Positions 17,481 through 25,789 of a stretch of DNA of 64,000 nucleotides are shown one piece after another. The stretch comes from an uncultured Thiohalocapsa sp. (GTDB taxonomy: Bacteria > Pseudomonadota > Gammaproteobacteria > Chromatiales > Chromatiaceae), in contig NZ_CAJXWY010000002.1 of assembly GCF_913062725.1 (NCBI RefSeq), positions 1 through 64,000 of the forward strand. The letters are read 5' to 3'. The first letter of the stretch is position 1. Every line of letters starts with the position of its first letter. The notes beneath the pieces were generated by a model. The model was not told the DNA's origin and made no database searches. It saw nothing but the letters and a program-made list of their open reading frames with translations. Position numbers and translations under genes: made by a program.

Positions 17481-18181
17481 GCGGCCTGACCCGTGGTTGC
17501 CGCCGTGCTTCGACCCTGGCGCTGGAGCAGGGTGGAGAACTCCTCCATGAACTCTTCATACCGGTTGTTCAGCCGCTCCACCTGATTGGAGTAGCGGTTG
17601 TAGGCGACCACGGCGGGGATCGCCGCGAACAGCCCGATGGCCGTCGCCACCAGCGCCTCGGAGATGCCGGGTGCCACCAGGGCCAGCGTCGCCTGCTGCA
17701 CGTTACCCAGCGCTTGAAAAGCGTGCATGATGCCCCACACGGTACCGAAGAGGCCCACATAAGGACTTACCGAGCCGACGGTGGCGAGAAAGGACAGATT
17801 GTTCTCCAGCCGGTCCATCTCCCGGCTCAGGGCCACCCGCATGGAGCGCTCGGCGCCCATGATGACGGCCATGGTGTCGTCGGGTGCGTTCTTGCGCAGC
17901 CGCGCATACTCGCGGAAGCCGTTGCGGAAGATGGCGGCGAGGCCATTGAGTCCCTTGCTCTCTTCCTGACCCAGCTCGCGGTACAGCGCGCTCAGGTCGC
18001 CGCCGGACCAGAAGCGTGCTTCAAAATCGTCGGCGGCGTGGCGCGCGCGCTGCAGTATGCGGGAGCGCTCGAAAATCGCGGCCCAGGACAACACCGACGC
18101 GAGCACCAGTACCACCAGCACGAGCTGTACCATCAAGCTCGCCTGCAGCACCAGGTCCAGTAGTGACAGCTCAGCGCCCAT
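17477..18181 (-). CDS. tolQ: Tol-Pal system protein TolQ
   Basis: A MotA/TolQ/ExbB-family channel subunit with three membrane helices. The first begins MGAELSLLDLVLQASLMVQL; the conserved pair GSVSPYVGLFGTVWGIMHAF and EALVATAIGLFAAIPAVVAY forms the proton path with TolR. ATG at 18181 gives 234 residues and overlaps the end of ybgC by 11 bases. The frame is open further upstream but that sequence overlaps ybgC and is not TolQ-like. Confidence 0.96.
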   Translation of the reverse strand: MGAELSLLDLVLQASLMVQLVLVVLVLASVLSWAAIFERSRILQRARHAADDFEARFWSGGDLSALYRELGQEESKGLNGLAAIFRNGFREYARLRKNAPDDTMAVIMGAERSMRVALSREMDRLENNLSFLATVGSVSPYVGLFGTVWGIMHAFQALGNVQQATLALVAPGISEALVATAIGLFAAIPAVVAYNRYSNQVERLNNRYEEFMEEFSTLLQRQGRSTAATTGQAA

Positions 18182-18617
18182 GGGCAGTGCTCTCCGACGA
18201 AATAGCGGCCAGGATATCTGCCGGGATGCGCGTCGGGCGCAACCGCTCGGCGTCGAGACAGGCCATGTTGACGCTGGCGCGGCAGCACACTCGCTGGTCA
18301 TCGTCGCGCAGCACGCTTTGCACAAAGTCGAGGCTGGCGCGGCCGTGGCCCGTCACCGCCGTCTCCACCTGCAACAGCTCATTGAACCTGGCCGGGTACA
18401 GAAAACCGATATCCAGCCGACGCACGGCGAACAGTATCTGCGCCTGTGCGCGCAGGCGGTCCTGCTCGAAGCCGAGTGCGCGCAGCCATTCGGTGCGCGC
18501 GCGTTCCATGAAGTGTAGGTAACGGGCGTGATAAACGACGCCGCCCGCATCGGTATCTTCGTAGTACACCCGCACGCCGAGTCGGCCCTGGACTAGCGGG
18601 CTCGGATCCTTTGCCAT
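18171..18617 (-). CDS. ybgC: Tol-Pal-associated acyl-CoA thioesterase YbgC
   Basis: A hot-dog-fold thioesterase, first gene of the tol-pal operon. RVYYEDTDAGGVVYHARYL contains the catalytic Asp and the 4-hydroxybenzoyl-CoA thioesterase signature, followed by FMERARTEWLRALGF. The ATG at 18617 gives 148 residues, the usual size; an upstream in-frame extension of 120 residues has no family features. The promoter of the operon should lie in the 262 bases shared with the divergent TolC-like gene. Confidence 0.94.
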   Translation of the reverse strand: MAKDPSPLVQGRLGVRVYYEDTDAGGVVYHARYLHFMERARTEWLRALGFEQDRLRAQAQILFAVRRLDIGFLYPARFNELLQVETAVTGHGRASLDFVQSVLRDDDQRVCCRASVNMACLDAERLRPTRIPADILAAISSESTAHGR

Positions 18618-18879
18618 GGGCTGGAGCTCACCGCGATAAACCTCAGCATGATAACGCAACGCAGGGCGTGCGGCAGAGATGCGCAGGCCGTCCTGCCGTG
18701 GCCGGCGACGTTGCTCAGGTGCGCTGCGAACGGTTGCGGCGCAGGGCCGCAGCCGCAATGGCTGCCTTGGGATGCATGGCGCAGCGACCGGGGCGCTTGC
18801 GCTTGGCGTGGCGCGGTGCTGTGATGCGCAAACCAGCAAAGCAACCCCACCCCCGCGACGTCCCACCGCCATCAGCCCG

Positions 18880-19896
18880 ATGCACAACGCCAGCCGGCCC
18901 GCCCACATTCGCTGCCGCCACCGCGCCCTGCGCTGGGCGCCGGTGCTACTGCTGATCCTGACGGGCAGCGCCAGCATCGCTCAGACACCACCAGAGCCGC
19001 TCACCCTCATGGATGCACTGGCCTTCGCCGACGGCCATCCACGGGCTGCGGCGGGCGCCGAGCCCTGGCTGCCCGCGCGTCCACAGCCCCTGCATCTGGC
19101 GTGTCATAGCCTGGCCTTCAACAACGCCCGGCCCGCGGATGCCGAGCGCGATACCGCCTGGGGGCCGCTGCTGCCGGCGGCGGCGGCACAGCGTCTGGAG
19201 ATCATGCAGCGCTTCTTCGACGTACTGCTGGCGGACCTGAGCTACATGCGCGACAACGAAGCCATGGCCGTCGCCTATATCCAGTTCGACCGCGCCGAGA
19301 ACCGTCGCGACCTCGGACAATACTCGCCGCTGGTGGTGGCTGAGTTAGAGGCAGCTTATCAGGTGATCCGCCGCCGCCGGGCGGCCAGTGATGCCGCCCG
19401 TCGCGTGACCCGCTCGCTGCTGGCACAGGCCATAGGCACACCCGAAGATCTACCGAAGGATCTGGTCGACCCGCCGCCGCCCGCGGACACACCGCCGCCG
19501 GATCTGGACGTTGTGGTGGCGACGGCAAGCGCCCAAAACCCGCGGATTCGGGCGCTGCGCGACGGCGCCGATGCCACGCAAGAGGCGCTGCTGCGCATGG
19601 CCTTACGCCAGCAGGCATTGGAACTGCTGGAGCGCCTGGAGCTTCTCGCCGTGGCCGCCGAGCAGACCCGGGTCGAGGCCGACTGGCGCGATCTCAAGCT
19701 GGACCAAAGCCGCACCATGTACGAGATGGAAGTGACCGCCGACCTCGGCTACGCCATGAGCCGGCAAACGAAGGCTCACCGCGATCGCATGGCCGTAGAC
19801 CTCTGCCGCATCCTCACCCGCGCCGAGCTGGACGCCCTCCAGGGCAAGCCCATCGAGATCACCGGCGCCGCGGACAGCCCGGAGGCAAGCCGATGA
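18880..19896 (+). CDS. TolC-family outer-membrane efflux-like protein
   Basis: A 338-residue protein with a signal peptide (LRWAPVLLLILTGSASIAQ). The start of the mature chain, EPLTLMDALAFADGHPR, is typical of outer-membrane factors of tripartite exporters. The body is almost entirely helical (QRLEIMQRFFDVLLADLSYM; LVVAELEAAYQVIRRRRAA; LRMALRQQALELLERLELLA). It is shorter than classical TolC (about 430-490), so a full barrel repeat may be incomplete. Start chosen at ATG 18880, immediately before the basic n-region. It overlaps the downstream adaptor gene by 4 bases; no pump gene is adjacent. Confidence 0.72.
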   Translation: MHNASRPAHIRCRHRALRWAPVLLLILTGSASIAQTPPEPLTLMDALAFADGHPRAAAGAEPWLPARPQPLHLACHSLAFNNARPADAERDTAWGPLLPAAAAQRLEIMQRFFDVLLADLSYMRDNEAMAVAYIQFDRAENRRDLGQYSPLVVAELEAAYQVIRRRRAASDAARRVTRSLLAQAIGTPEDLPKDLVDPPPPADTPPPDLDVVVATASAQNPRIRALRDGADATQEALLRMALRQQALELLERLELLAVAAEQTRVEADWRDLKLDQSRTMYEMEVTADLGYAMSRQTKAHRDRMAVDLCRILTRAELDALQGKPIEITGAADSPEASR

Positions 19897-20690
19897 AGGA
19901 CACATGCCAGCGTCTGCGACCCGCGGCCCGGCGCGGCCTGCTGTGCCTGCTGCTCACCGCGAGCACCGCGGCGACGGCGACGCAGCAGCTGAGCGGCCGG
20001 CTCGAATGGGTGGACCGCGTGGAGATGCGGGCGGTGACCAACGGCGTGGTGGACGAGGTGCTCGTAACCGTGGGCGCACACGTGGAGCCAGGCGAGCTGC
20101 TGCTGCGCATGGACCAGCGCGAGATCAGGGCCACCTTGCTGGAGACGCGAGCGCGACTCGCCCGCGGCATCGTGGCCCTGGATGACGCCCGCCGCGAGCT
20201 CGACCGCGCACAAGAGCTCTTCGACCGCGGCCTCATTGCCATGGAAGAGCTCAAAGACGCCGAGCTCGGCCACAGCGCCGCACTCGCCGCACACGAGGCG
20301 GATCGCGCAGCCGTCGCCGCCGCCGAGGTGATGCTGGAGCGCACCGAGCTGCGCGCCCCCTTCGCCGGCATCGTCGTCGAGCGTAATGCCTATGACGGTG
20401 CCGTCATCTATACCAGCCTCCAGCAGGCGCCGCTGGTCGCCGTCGCCCCCACCGATCGCATGCTGGCGCGGGCGCTCGTCACCGCCGAAGTGCTGCGGCG
20501 CTACCGCCCCGGGCAGGAAGCGGCTGTCATCATCCGCGGCGAACGCCGTCCGGCGGTGGTCTACAGCCTCGGCGTCGAGGCGGTGCGCATCGACCCCGCC
20601 GGGGCCGTCTACGAGCTCGATGTGATCTTCGACGCCCGCCCGGACGAGATTCTGCGCCCGTCGGAGTTCGTCAAGGTGGTGCTGCCCTGA
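19893..20690 (+). CDS. Periplasmic adaptor (membrane fusion) protein
   Basis: A 265-residue HlyD/AcrA-type adaptor. A signal peptide (RRGLLCLLLTASTAATA) is followed by a beta-barrel/lipoyl half-motif (VDEVLVTVGAHVEPGELLLRMD). A helical hairpin (RARLARGIVALDDARRELDR onward) and the second lipoyl half (LRAPFAGIVVERNAYDGAVI) come next, ending with a short beta domain. It would link an inner-membrane transporter to the TolC-like protein encoded upstream with a 4-base overlap. No RND, ABC or MFS pump is in the window, so the substrate is unknown. Confidence 0.85.
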   Translation: MKDTCQRLRPAARRGLLCLLLTASTAATATQQLSGRLEWVDRVEMRAVTNGVVDEVLVTVGAHVEPGELLLRMDQREIRATLLETRARLARGIVALDDARRELDRAQELFDRGLIAMEELKDAELGHSAALAAHEADRAAVAAAEVMLERTELRAPFAGIVVERNAYDGAVIYTSLQQAPLVAVAPTDRMLARALVTAEVLRRYRPGQEAAVIIRGERRPAVVYSLGVEAVRIDPAGAVYELDVIFDARPDEILRPSEFVKVVLP

Positions 20691-20773
20691 ACGCCGACGA
20701 CGAAACACAGCCACGCGCCGGCGCGAGCGCCCGCGAACTGATACCCGGCGGATGTCAATGTCCGGCGCAGGCG

Positions 20774-20883
20774 TCTGCGGGCTGGGTTGCAGCTGGCGGG
20801 GGTCTCGACAGCAGGGATGCTGTCGTGAAGCCTACAGGGACGTATTCACGGCGTCCCCCGCCAGCTGCAACCCAGCCCGCAGA
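20774..20883. repeat. 29-bp perfect inverted repeat with a nested hairpin
   Basis: Positions 20774-20802 and 20855-20883 are exact reverse complements (29 of 29). Between them lie a perfect 8-bp hairpin, CGACAGCA-GGGA-TGCTGTCG (20806-20825), and a shorter GTGAA/TTCAC pair. The element could form a large cruciform in DNA or a long stem in RNA. It resembles the multi-copy intergenic repeats with a GCAGGGATGC core seen in several gammaproteobacteria, but copy number cannot be judged from this window. Confidence 0.85.
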
Positions 20884-20970
20884 AAGCGAAAACCGAGATG
20901 CGACGGGTATGTGAGCGCAGCCACGGCGAAGCGACTTGACAAACGGTGGTCGATGGCAGACGGCCGGCCA

Positions 20971-20998
20971 GAGGATTCAAGCGCCCGTTTGAATCCTC
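20971..20998. repeat. 10-bp perfect hairpin
   Basis: GAGGATTCAA (20971-20980) and TTGAATCCTC (20989-20998) are exact reverse complements with an 8-base loop. No T-tract follows, so it is not a typical terminator. It lies between the large inverted repeat and two terminator-like hairpins. Confidence 0.7.
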
Positions 20999-21052
20999 CG
21001 GAACCAAAGATCTGGGTGGCGAGTCTGATGAGTTAAGCGCTGATCGGCGCGA

Positions 21053-21086
21053 GTCCGTTGGGCCTCCCCCTCCCGGCGGACTTTTT
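21053..21086 (+). terminator. Terminator-like hairpin upstream of gshB
   Basis: GTCCGTTGGG pairs with CCCGGCGGAC (two G-U pairs) and is followed directly by TTTTT. It is oriented to end transcription arriving from the adaptor gene, though that gene stops 360 bases earlier. Confidence 0.55.
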
Positions 21087-21108
21087 CCCGAGCAATCGGG
21101 AGACGTTG

Positions 21109-21144
21109 CCCCGGTTGCTTCCCCCGAGCACCGGGGTTTATTTT
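21109..21144 (+). terminator. Second terminator-like hairpin upstream of gshB
   Basis: CCCCGGT (21109-21115) pairs perfectly with ACCGGGG (21130-21136), followed by TTTATTTT. With the preceding hairpin it forms a tandem terminator arrangement. A third GC hairpin (GGCGG/CCGCC) follows at 21145-21158. Confidence 0.6.
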
Positions 21145-21300
21145 GGCGGTGGTCCGCCGCGATGCCGGCGCGACCATGTCCTGGCAAGCCAGGCAACATC
21201 AGCACTTTCATCCGCCGTCACTGCGGACACAGCCCGGGGCAGCGCAGGCCGCACACCCAGGCCGGCTGAGTCCCCCCGACGCTTGCGTTAACATGGCCGT

Positions 21301-22254
21301 ATGAAACGAGAAGTCGGCGTCGTCATGGACCCCATCGGCTCCATCAAGATCGCGAAGGACAGCACCTTCGCGATGCTGCTGGCGGCGCAACGGCGGGGCT
21401 GGCAGCTTTGGTACATGGAGCTCGCCGATCTCTTCCTGCTCGACGGCGAAGCCCAGGGGCGCATGCGCGCGCTGACGGTCAGCGATGACGCCGCCGGCTG
21501 GTTCAGTCTGGGTGAGCCCCAGCGCCGACCGCTGCATGCGCTCGACACGGTGCTCATGCGCAAGGATCCGCCCTTCGACATGGAATATGTCTACGCCACC
21601 TATCTGCTGGAGCTGGCACAGGCCGCCGGCTGCCTGGTCGTCAACCAGCCGCGCACCCTGCGCGATGCCAACGAGAAGGTCTTCACGGCCCAATTCCCGG
21701 ACTGCGCGCCGCCACTGACGGTCACCCGCAGCGCCGCCATCCTGCGCGCATTCATCGCCGCGCACGGCGACACCGTGCTGAAACCCCTCGACGCCATGGG
21801 CGGTCGCTCGATCTTTCGCGTGCGCACCGGCGACCCCAACACCGGCGTCATCATCGAGACGCTGACGGACCATGGCCAGCGCTTCTGCATGGCGCAGCGC
21901 TTCATCCCCGAGATCGCCCACGGCGACCGCCGTGTGCTCATGGTGGACGGCGAGCCGGTGCCCTACGTGCTCGCGCGCATTCCGTCCGCCGACGACGCCC
22001 GCGGCAACCTCGCCGCCGGCGCCCGCGCCGAGCCCGCCCCCATCAATGCCCGCGAGCGCGCCATCGCGGCCCGGGTGGGGCCCGAGCTGCGCGCCCGCGG
22101 CGTGCTCTTCGCCGGCCTCGATGTCATCGGCGATTACCTGACGGAAGTGAACATCACCAGCCCCACCTGCATCCGCGAAATCGACCATGCCTACGGCACC
22201 GATGTCGCAGGCGATCTGATGACCTGTATCGAGGCCCACCTCGGTGCGCGCTGA
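21301..22254 (+). CDS. gshB: Glutathione synthetase GshB
   Basis: An ATP-grasp ligase joining gamma-glutamylcysteine and glycine in the cytoplasm. The N-terminus VGVVMDPIGSIKIAKDSTFAM is typical. It is followed by FWYMELADL-like and LMRKDPPFDMEYVYATYLLE, the ATP-grasp loop VLKPLDAMGGRSIFRV and the C-terminal DVIGDYLTEVNITSPTC motif. Length is 317 residues. It heads a plus-strand run through pyrC' that parallels the Pseudomonas gshB-tonB-yqgE-ruvX-pyrRBC' order. Confidence 0.97.
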   Translation: MKREVGVVMDPIGSIKIAKDSTFAMLLAAQRRGWQLWYMELADLFLLDGEAQGRMRALTVSDDAAGWFSLGEPQRRPLHALDTVLMRKDPPFDMEYVYATYLLELAQAAGCLVVNQPRTLRDANEKVFTAQFPDCAPPLTVTRSAAILRAFIAAHGDTVLKPLDAMGGRSIFRVRTGDPNTGVIIETLTDHGQRFCMAQRFIPEIAHGDRRVLMVDGEPVPYVLARIPSADDARGNLAAGARAEPAPINARERAIAARVGPELRARGVLFAGLDVIGDYLTEVNITSPTCIREIDHAYGTDVAGDLMTCIEAHLGAR

Positions 22255-23419
22255 GCGCCCGGACGCCGCAACCACGCCGCCCCTGCCTGTGCCCACTCGC
22301 AGGTTGCGGCTGCGGCACCCGGCGCGGGCGTCGACGCTGCCATTGGGCGCCCTGGCCAACGTCCTGATCGGCGCCCTGTTGGGCGCTCTGCTGAGTGGCT
22401 GCCGCGGCGCCGAAACGCCGGTCTACACCACGCAGTTCGTCGCCTTCGACGCGGCGGTTGATTTGAGCATCGTCGGCAAGCTCAAGGCAGACGCCCAAGC
22501 CGCCTCCGCGGAGGTGGAGCAGGACTTTCTGTTCCTGGACTACGCCACCAACACTTGGAAGCCCGGCCCCATGGCCCGGGTCAACGCGCTACTGCCCAAG
22601 GGCGAGCCCTTTGCCGCGCCGCCCTCGCTGCTGCCGCTGCTACAGCAAAGCCAGGCGCTGGCGTTGCGGACGCGCAATCTGTTCAATCCGGCCATCGGCC
22701 AACTGTTACAGCTCTGGGGCTTTCAGGCCGCAGAGCCGGAATGCCGCCCGCCGCCCTCGGCCAGCGCGATCGAGTCCCTGGTGACGCAAGCACCGACCAT
22801 GGCGGATCTCTATCTCGATGGCATCATGCTGCAGAGCGACAACCCGGCGGTACTGCTCGACTTCGACGGCATCGTCGTCGGCTACGCCATGGATCTCGCC
22901 ATGGACAACCTACGCCAGCGCGACATCCATCACGCCATGCTGAACCGCAGCGGCGATGTGCGCGCCATGGGCGACCGCGCCGGCCGGCCCTGGCGCGTGC
23001 CAGTGCGCCGCGGCAGCAGCACCGGCGTGCTCGGCATCATCGACGTGGTTGGCGACATGGCTGTTTTCACCAGCAGCATGCATGAGCGCAACTTCATCCA
23101 CGACGGCCAGGTCTTCCATGATGTCATCGATCCGCGCAGCGGTCGGCCCGCCACCGGTCTGCAGGCGGTGACGGTCATGGTGGCGGGCTCCGCCGCCGTC
23201 GCCGACGTCGCCGCCGACGCCCTAATGGTGGCAGGACTGGAGGGCTGGCGGGACGTGGCCGCGCGGCTCGATCTGCGCTATGTGCTACTCATCGACGACG
23301 CCGGCACCATGCACATGACACCGCCCATGGCCGAGCGCCTGGAATTGCTCGACGACGGCGCCGACGTGGCCATCCTCCAGCCCGAGGCGCCCAGCGACAG
23401 GGGCGGCGCCGACGACTGA
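22244..23419 (+). CDS. ApbE-family (FAD:protein FMN transferase-like) lipoprotein, diverged active site
   Basis: A 391-residue protein with a hydrophobic signal and lipobox (ALLSGC). The ApbE fold is evident from RTRNLFNPAIGQLLQLWGF and VIDPRSGRPATG. True ApbE enzymes attach FMN to Thr residues of partner proteins such as Rnf/Nqr subunits. Several conserved sites look altered. The usual GGIAKGYAVD is DGIVVGYAMD, NAGGD is NRSGD, and the N-terminal MGT is FDA. It may therefore be inactive or specialised. It overlaps gshB by 11 bases and precedes tonB by 7, so it is cotranscribed; the long N-terminal stretch before the signal makes the exact start uncertain. Confidence 0.78.
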   Translation: MRAERPDAATTPPLPVPTRRLRLRHPARASTLPLGALANVLIGALLGALLSGCRGAETPVYTTQFVAFDAAVDLSIVGKLKADAQAASAEVEQDFLFLDYATNTWKPGPMARVNALLPKGEPFAAPPSLLPLLQQSQALALRTRNLFNPAIGQLLQLWGFQAAEPECRPPPSASAIESLVTQAPTMADLYLDGIMLQSDNPAVLLDFDGIVVGYAMDLAMDNLRQRDIHHAMLNRSGDVRAMGDRAGRPWRVPVRRGSSTGVLGIIDVVGDMAVFTSSMHERNFIHDGQVFHDVIDPRSGRPATGLQAVTVMVAGSAAVADVAADALMVAGLEGWRDVAARLDLRYVLLIDDAGTMHMTPPMAERLELLDDGADVAILQPEAPSDRGGADD

Positions 23420-23426
23420 GCCTGGC

Positions 23427-24566
23427 ATGCGGGGCGCCACATCAGGCACGACGTTTGGTCATGGGGGTGGCGCCGCCGCCCGACGCAGCGCCATGCCCTG
23501 GGCCGTAGCCGCCGCGCTGGCGGTCCATCTGCTGGTATTGCTCGGCACCGGCTTCGAACTGCCGGCGCCGGGGCCAGCGCCGGTGCGGACGCTGGCGCTG
23601 ATGACCGTCGCCGCGCCGGCGGGCGACGCCGGCGAGCCCGCACCAGAGGCCGTGGTCGCATCGGCGGCGGCGGGCCAGACCGCCAACGTGTCGACGCCGT
23701 CGCCAGCCCGCGCCGACGCCACCGCCGCAAAGACGCCAGTGCTGGCGCCGGAGCCGGAGCCGACAACGGTGCCAGTGCCCGAGCCAGCGCCGACAGCAAC
23801 GCCAGCGCCCGAGCCAGCGCCGACAACAGCGCCAGCGCCCGAGCCAGCACCGACAACAGCGCCAGCGCCCGAGCCGGCGCCCGAGCCAGCGCCCGAGCCG
23901 GCGCCGACAGCAGCGCCAGCGCCCGAGCCAATGCCGCCCGTCGCCGATTCGCCGACGGACACGCCGCCCATTCGCCGACTCCTGGACACCACGCCCGAGG
24001 CCATGGCCAGGATCTTCAACGGCCCCGGCGCGGCCGTCGCACCGCCGCGCTTGGCGACGGTGTCCCCTGCGCCCGCCGGCGACCCCATGAGTGCACCGGC
24101 CAGCATGCCGGCCAGCGCACCGGACGCCGGCGCCATCCTCGCCAGCCGCAATGACGCCATTGCGGCGCTGAGCGCCCGCATCAGCGCCCACAACGCCGCC
24201 GGCGGCGGGCGCCGCAGGGCCATCAGCGGCACGACCAAGGCGTATCGTTATGGCGCCTACATGGAGGCCTGGCGGCGCAAGGTGGAGCGCATCGGCAATC
24301 TGAACTATCCGCAGGCGGCCCGCGAGCAGGCCCTGTTCGGCAGCCTGATCCTGCATGTGGCGGTGCGTGCGGACGGCAGCCTCGAGGGCGTGCGCGTGGT
24401 GCGCTCCTCGGGGCATGCGGTGCTCGACGAGGCGGCCGTGAAGATCGTCCGACTCGCCGCACCCTTCGCCCCTTTCCCCGACAGCATCAAGGCCGAGACC
24501 GACGTGCTGGACATCACCCGGGTCTGGCAATTCCAGCGTAACCATCGGCTCGGCTGGAACGATTGA
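23427..24566 (+). CDS. tonB: TonB-family energy transducer with Pro-Glu-Ala repeats
   Basis: A 379-residue inner-membrane-anchored protein. One N-terminal helix (MPWAVAAALAVHLLVLLG) is followed by a long PEPAPTTAPA-type periplasmic spacer. The C-terminal domain has YPQAAREQALFGSLILHVAV and VRVVRSSGHAVLDEAAVKIV, as in TonB proteins that couple ExbBD to outer-membrane receptors. It matches the position of tonB3 in Pseudomonas aeruginosa, a gene linked there to twitching motility (established for that species; inference here). The spacer is encoded by 30-base repeats. Confidence 0.9.
   Translation: MRGATSGTTFGHGGGAAARRSAMPWAVAAALAVHLLVLLGTGFELPAPGPAPVRTLALMTVAAPAGDAGEPAPEAVVASAAAGQTANVSTPSPARADATAAKTPVLAPEPEPTTVPVPEPAPTATPAPEPAPTTAPAPEPAPTTAPAPEPAPEPAPEPAPTAAPAPEPMPPVADSPTDTPPIRRLLDTTPEAMARIFNGPGAAVAPPRLATVSPAPAGDPMSAPASMPASAPDAGAILASRNDAIAALSARISAHNAAGGGRRRAISGTTKAYRYGAYMEAWRRKVERIGNLNYPQAAREQALFGSLILHVAVRADGSLEGVRVVRSSGHAVLDEAAVKIVRLAAPFAPFPDSIKAETDVLDITRVWQFQRNHRLGWND
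23778..23930 (+). repeat. 30-bp/12-bp tandem repeats in tonB
   Basis: Three contiguous 30-base units (from 23778) encode PEPAPTTAPA-like decads. Two 12-base PEPA units and another 30-base unit follow. The tract is in frame and forms the stiff Pro-rich spacer of TonB; repeat number sets its length. Confidence 0.85.
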
Positions 24567-24621
24567 TCCAATGCCGTCGGCGGTGCTTGCCACAGGGCGG
24601 GCGCCCCGGGATACTAGCCCC

Positions 24622-25185
24622 ATGAGCTTCGCCACCTCCCTCACCAACCACTTTCTCATCGCGATGCCGGGTCTGGACGACCCGAACTTCTCGCGCACGG
24701 TCACCTATGTCTGCGAGCACACCGAGCAGGGTGCCATGGGCATCGTCATCAACCGCCCCATGGACATCAAGCTCGGCGAGGTGCTGGAGCAACTGGACAT
24801 CGAGCCCAGCGTCGCCGGCGTCGGCGATGCGCAGGTGTTCCTCGGCGGACCGGTGCAAACGGACCGCGGCTTCGTTATCCATTCGGGGCCGACGGAGTAC
24901 GACTCCACACTGGCGGTCACCGCTGATCTGCGCGTCACCACCTCCAAGGACGTGCTGGAAGCCATCGCCGCGGGACAGGGACCGGCGCAATGCCTGGTAG
25001 CCCTGGGCTACGCCGGCTGGAGCGGAGGCCAGCTGGAAGAGGAGCTCAGCGCCAATGCCTGGCTGAGCGGCCCGGCGGATGCGCAGATTCTCTTCTCGAA
25101 GCCCGTCGGGGAGCGCTGGCTCGCCGCCGCACGGCTGCTCGGCATCGACCTGAATCTGCTCAGCGGCGAGGCAGGCCATGCCTGA
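24622..25185 (+). CDS. YqgE/AlgH-family protein
   Basis: A DUF179-family protein of 187 residues beginning MSFATSLTNHFLIAMPGLDDPNF, with the conserved CEHTEQGAMGIVINRP and FLGGPVQTDRGFVIH motifs. The family is structurally known but lacks a clear biochemical function; AlgH was linked to alginate regulation in Pseudomonas. ATG at 24622 gives the family N-terminus. It lies between tonB and ruvX as in many gammaproteobacteria; 145 bases follow before ruvX. Confidence 0.95.
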   Translation: MSFATSLTNHFLIAMPGLDDPNFSRTVTYVCEHTEQGAMGIVINRPMDIKLGEVLEQLDIEPSVAGVGDAQVFLGGPVQTDRGFVIHSGPTEYDSTLAVTADLRVTTSKDVLEAIAAGQGPAQCLVALGYAGWSGGQLEEELSANAWLSGPADAQILFSKPVGERWLAAARLLGIDLNLLSGEAGHA

Positions 25186-25330
25186 GGCGGGCCCCAGGGC
25201 CGAGGGGCTCAGGTCCAGGCGGCACCATGTCGGCACGCCGCCCAGCGGCTCCAGTGGCTACGCCAGTGGTCGCCTCCCCGGCAGCCTCCCGGTCCAGCGG
25301 GCCGCCTAGCCGAGACGGCGGTCGGATGTT

Positions 25331-25789
25331 TTGGCCACGCTGCTCGGCTTCGACTTTGGCACCCGCAAAATCGGCGTCGCCGTGGGCCAGACGGTCACCG
25401 CCACAGCGAGTGCGCTGACAACGCTGCGCCATCGCGGCGGCAAGCCGGACTGGGCCGCCATCGAGGCACTGATCCGCGAATGGCGTCCGCAAGCCGCGGT
25501 GCTGGGCCTGCCGCACAACATGGACGACACCGAAGAAGAAACCCTGGCGGCACCGGTGCGCCGCTTCGCGCGCCAGCTCACCGGGCGCTTCGCCATTCCC
25601 GTACATCTGGTGGACGAGCGCCTCACCACCCTCGCCGCCGAGCGCGCCCTCGCCGCTGAGGGGCGCCTCGCAGACGCCGGCGCCGGAACGCGTAAGCGCC
25701 GCCGCCACGGCGGCCCGCAGCGTGATGTGGTGGATGCCTACGCCGCAAAACTGATCCTGGAAACCTGGCTCGCCGATCCGCGCCCATGA
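25331..25789 (+). CDS. ruvX: Holliday junction resolvase-like protein RuvX (YqgF)
   Basis: An RNase H-fold protein of 152 residues, implicated in 16S rRNA 5' processing as a putative resolvase. [17 protein letters not shown] carries the first catalytic Asp, [14 protein letters not shown] the Glu region and [16 protein letters not shown] the last Asp. The only start giving a proper N-terminus is TTG at 25331; a nearby ATG at 25326 is out of frame. Its stop overlaps pyrR by 4 bases. Confidence 0.94.
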   Translation: MATLLGFDFGTRKIGVAVGQTVTATASALTTLRHRGGKPDWAAIEALIREWRPQAAVLGLPHNMDDTEEETLAAPVRRFARQLTGRFAIPVHLVDERLTTLAAERALAAEGRLADAGAGTRKRRRHGGPQRDVVDAYAAKLILETWLADPRP

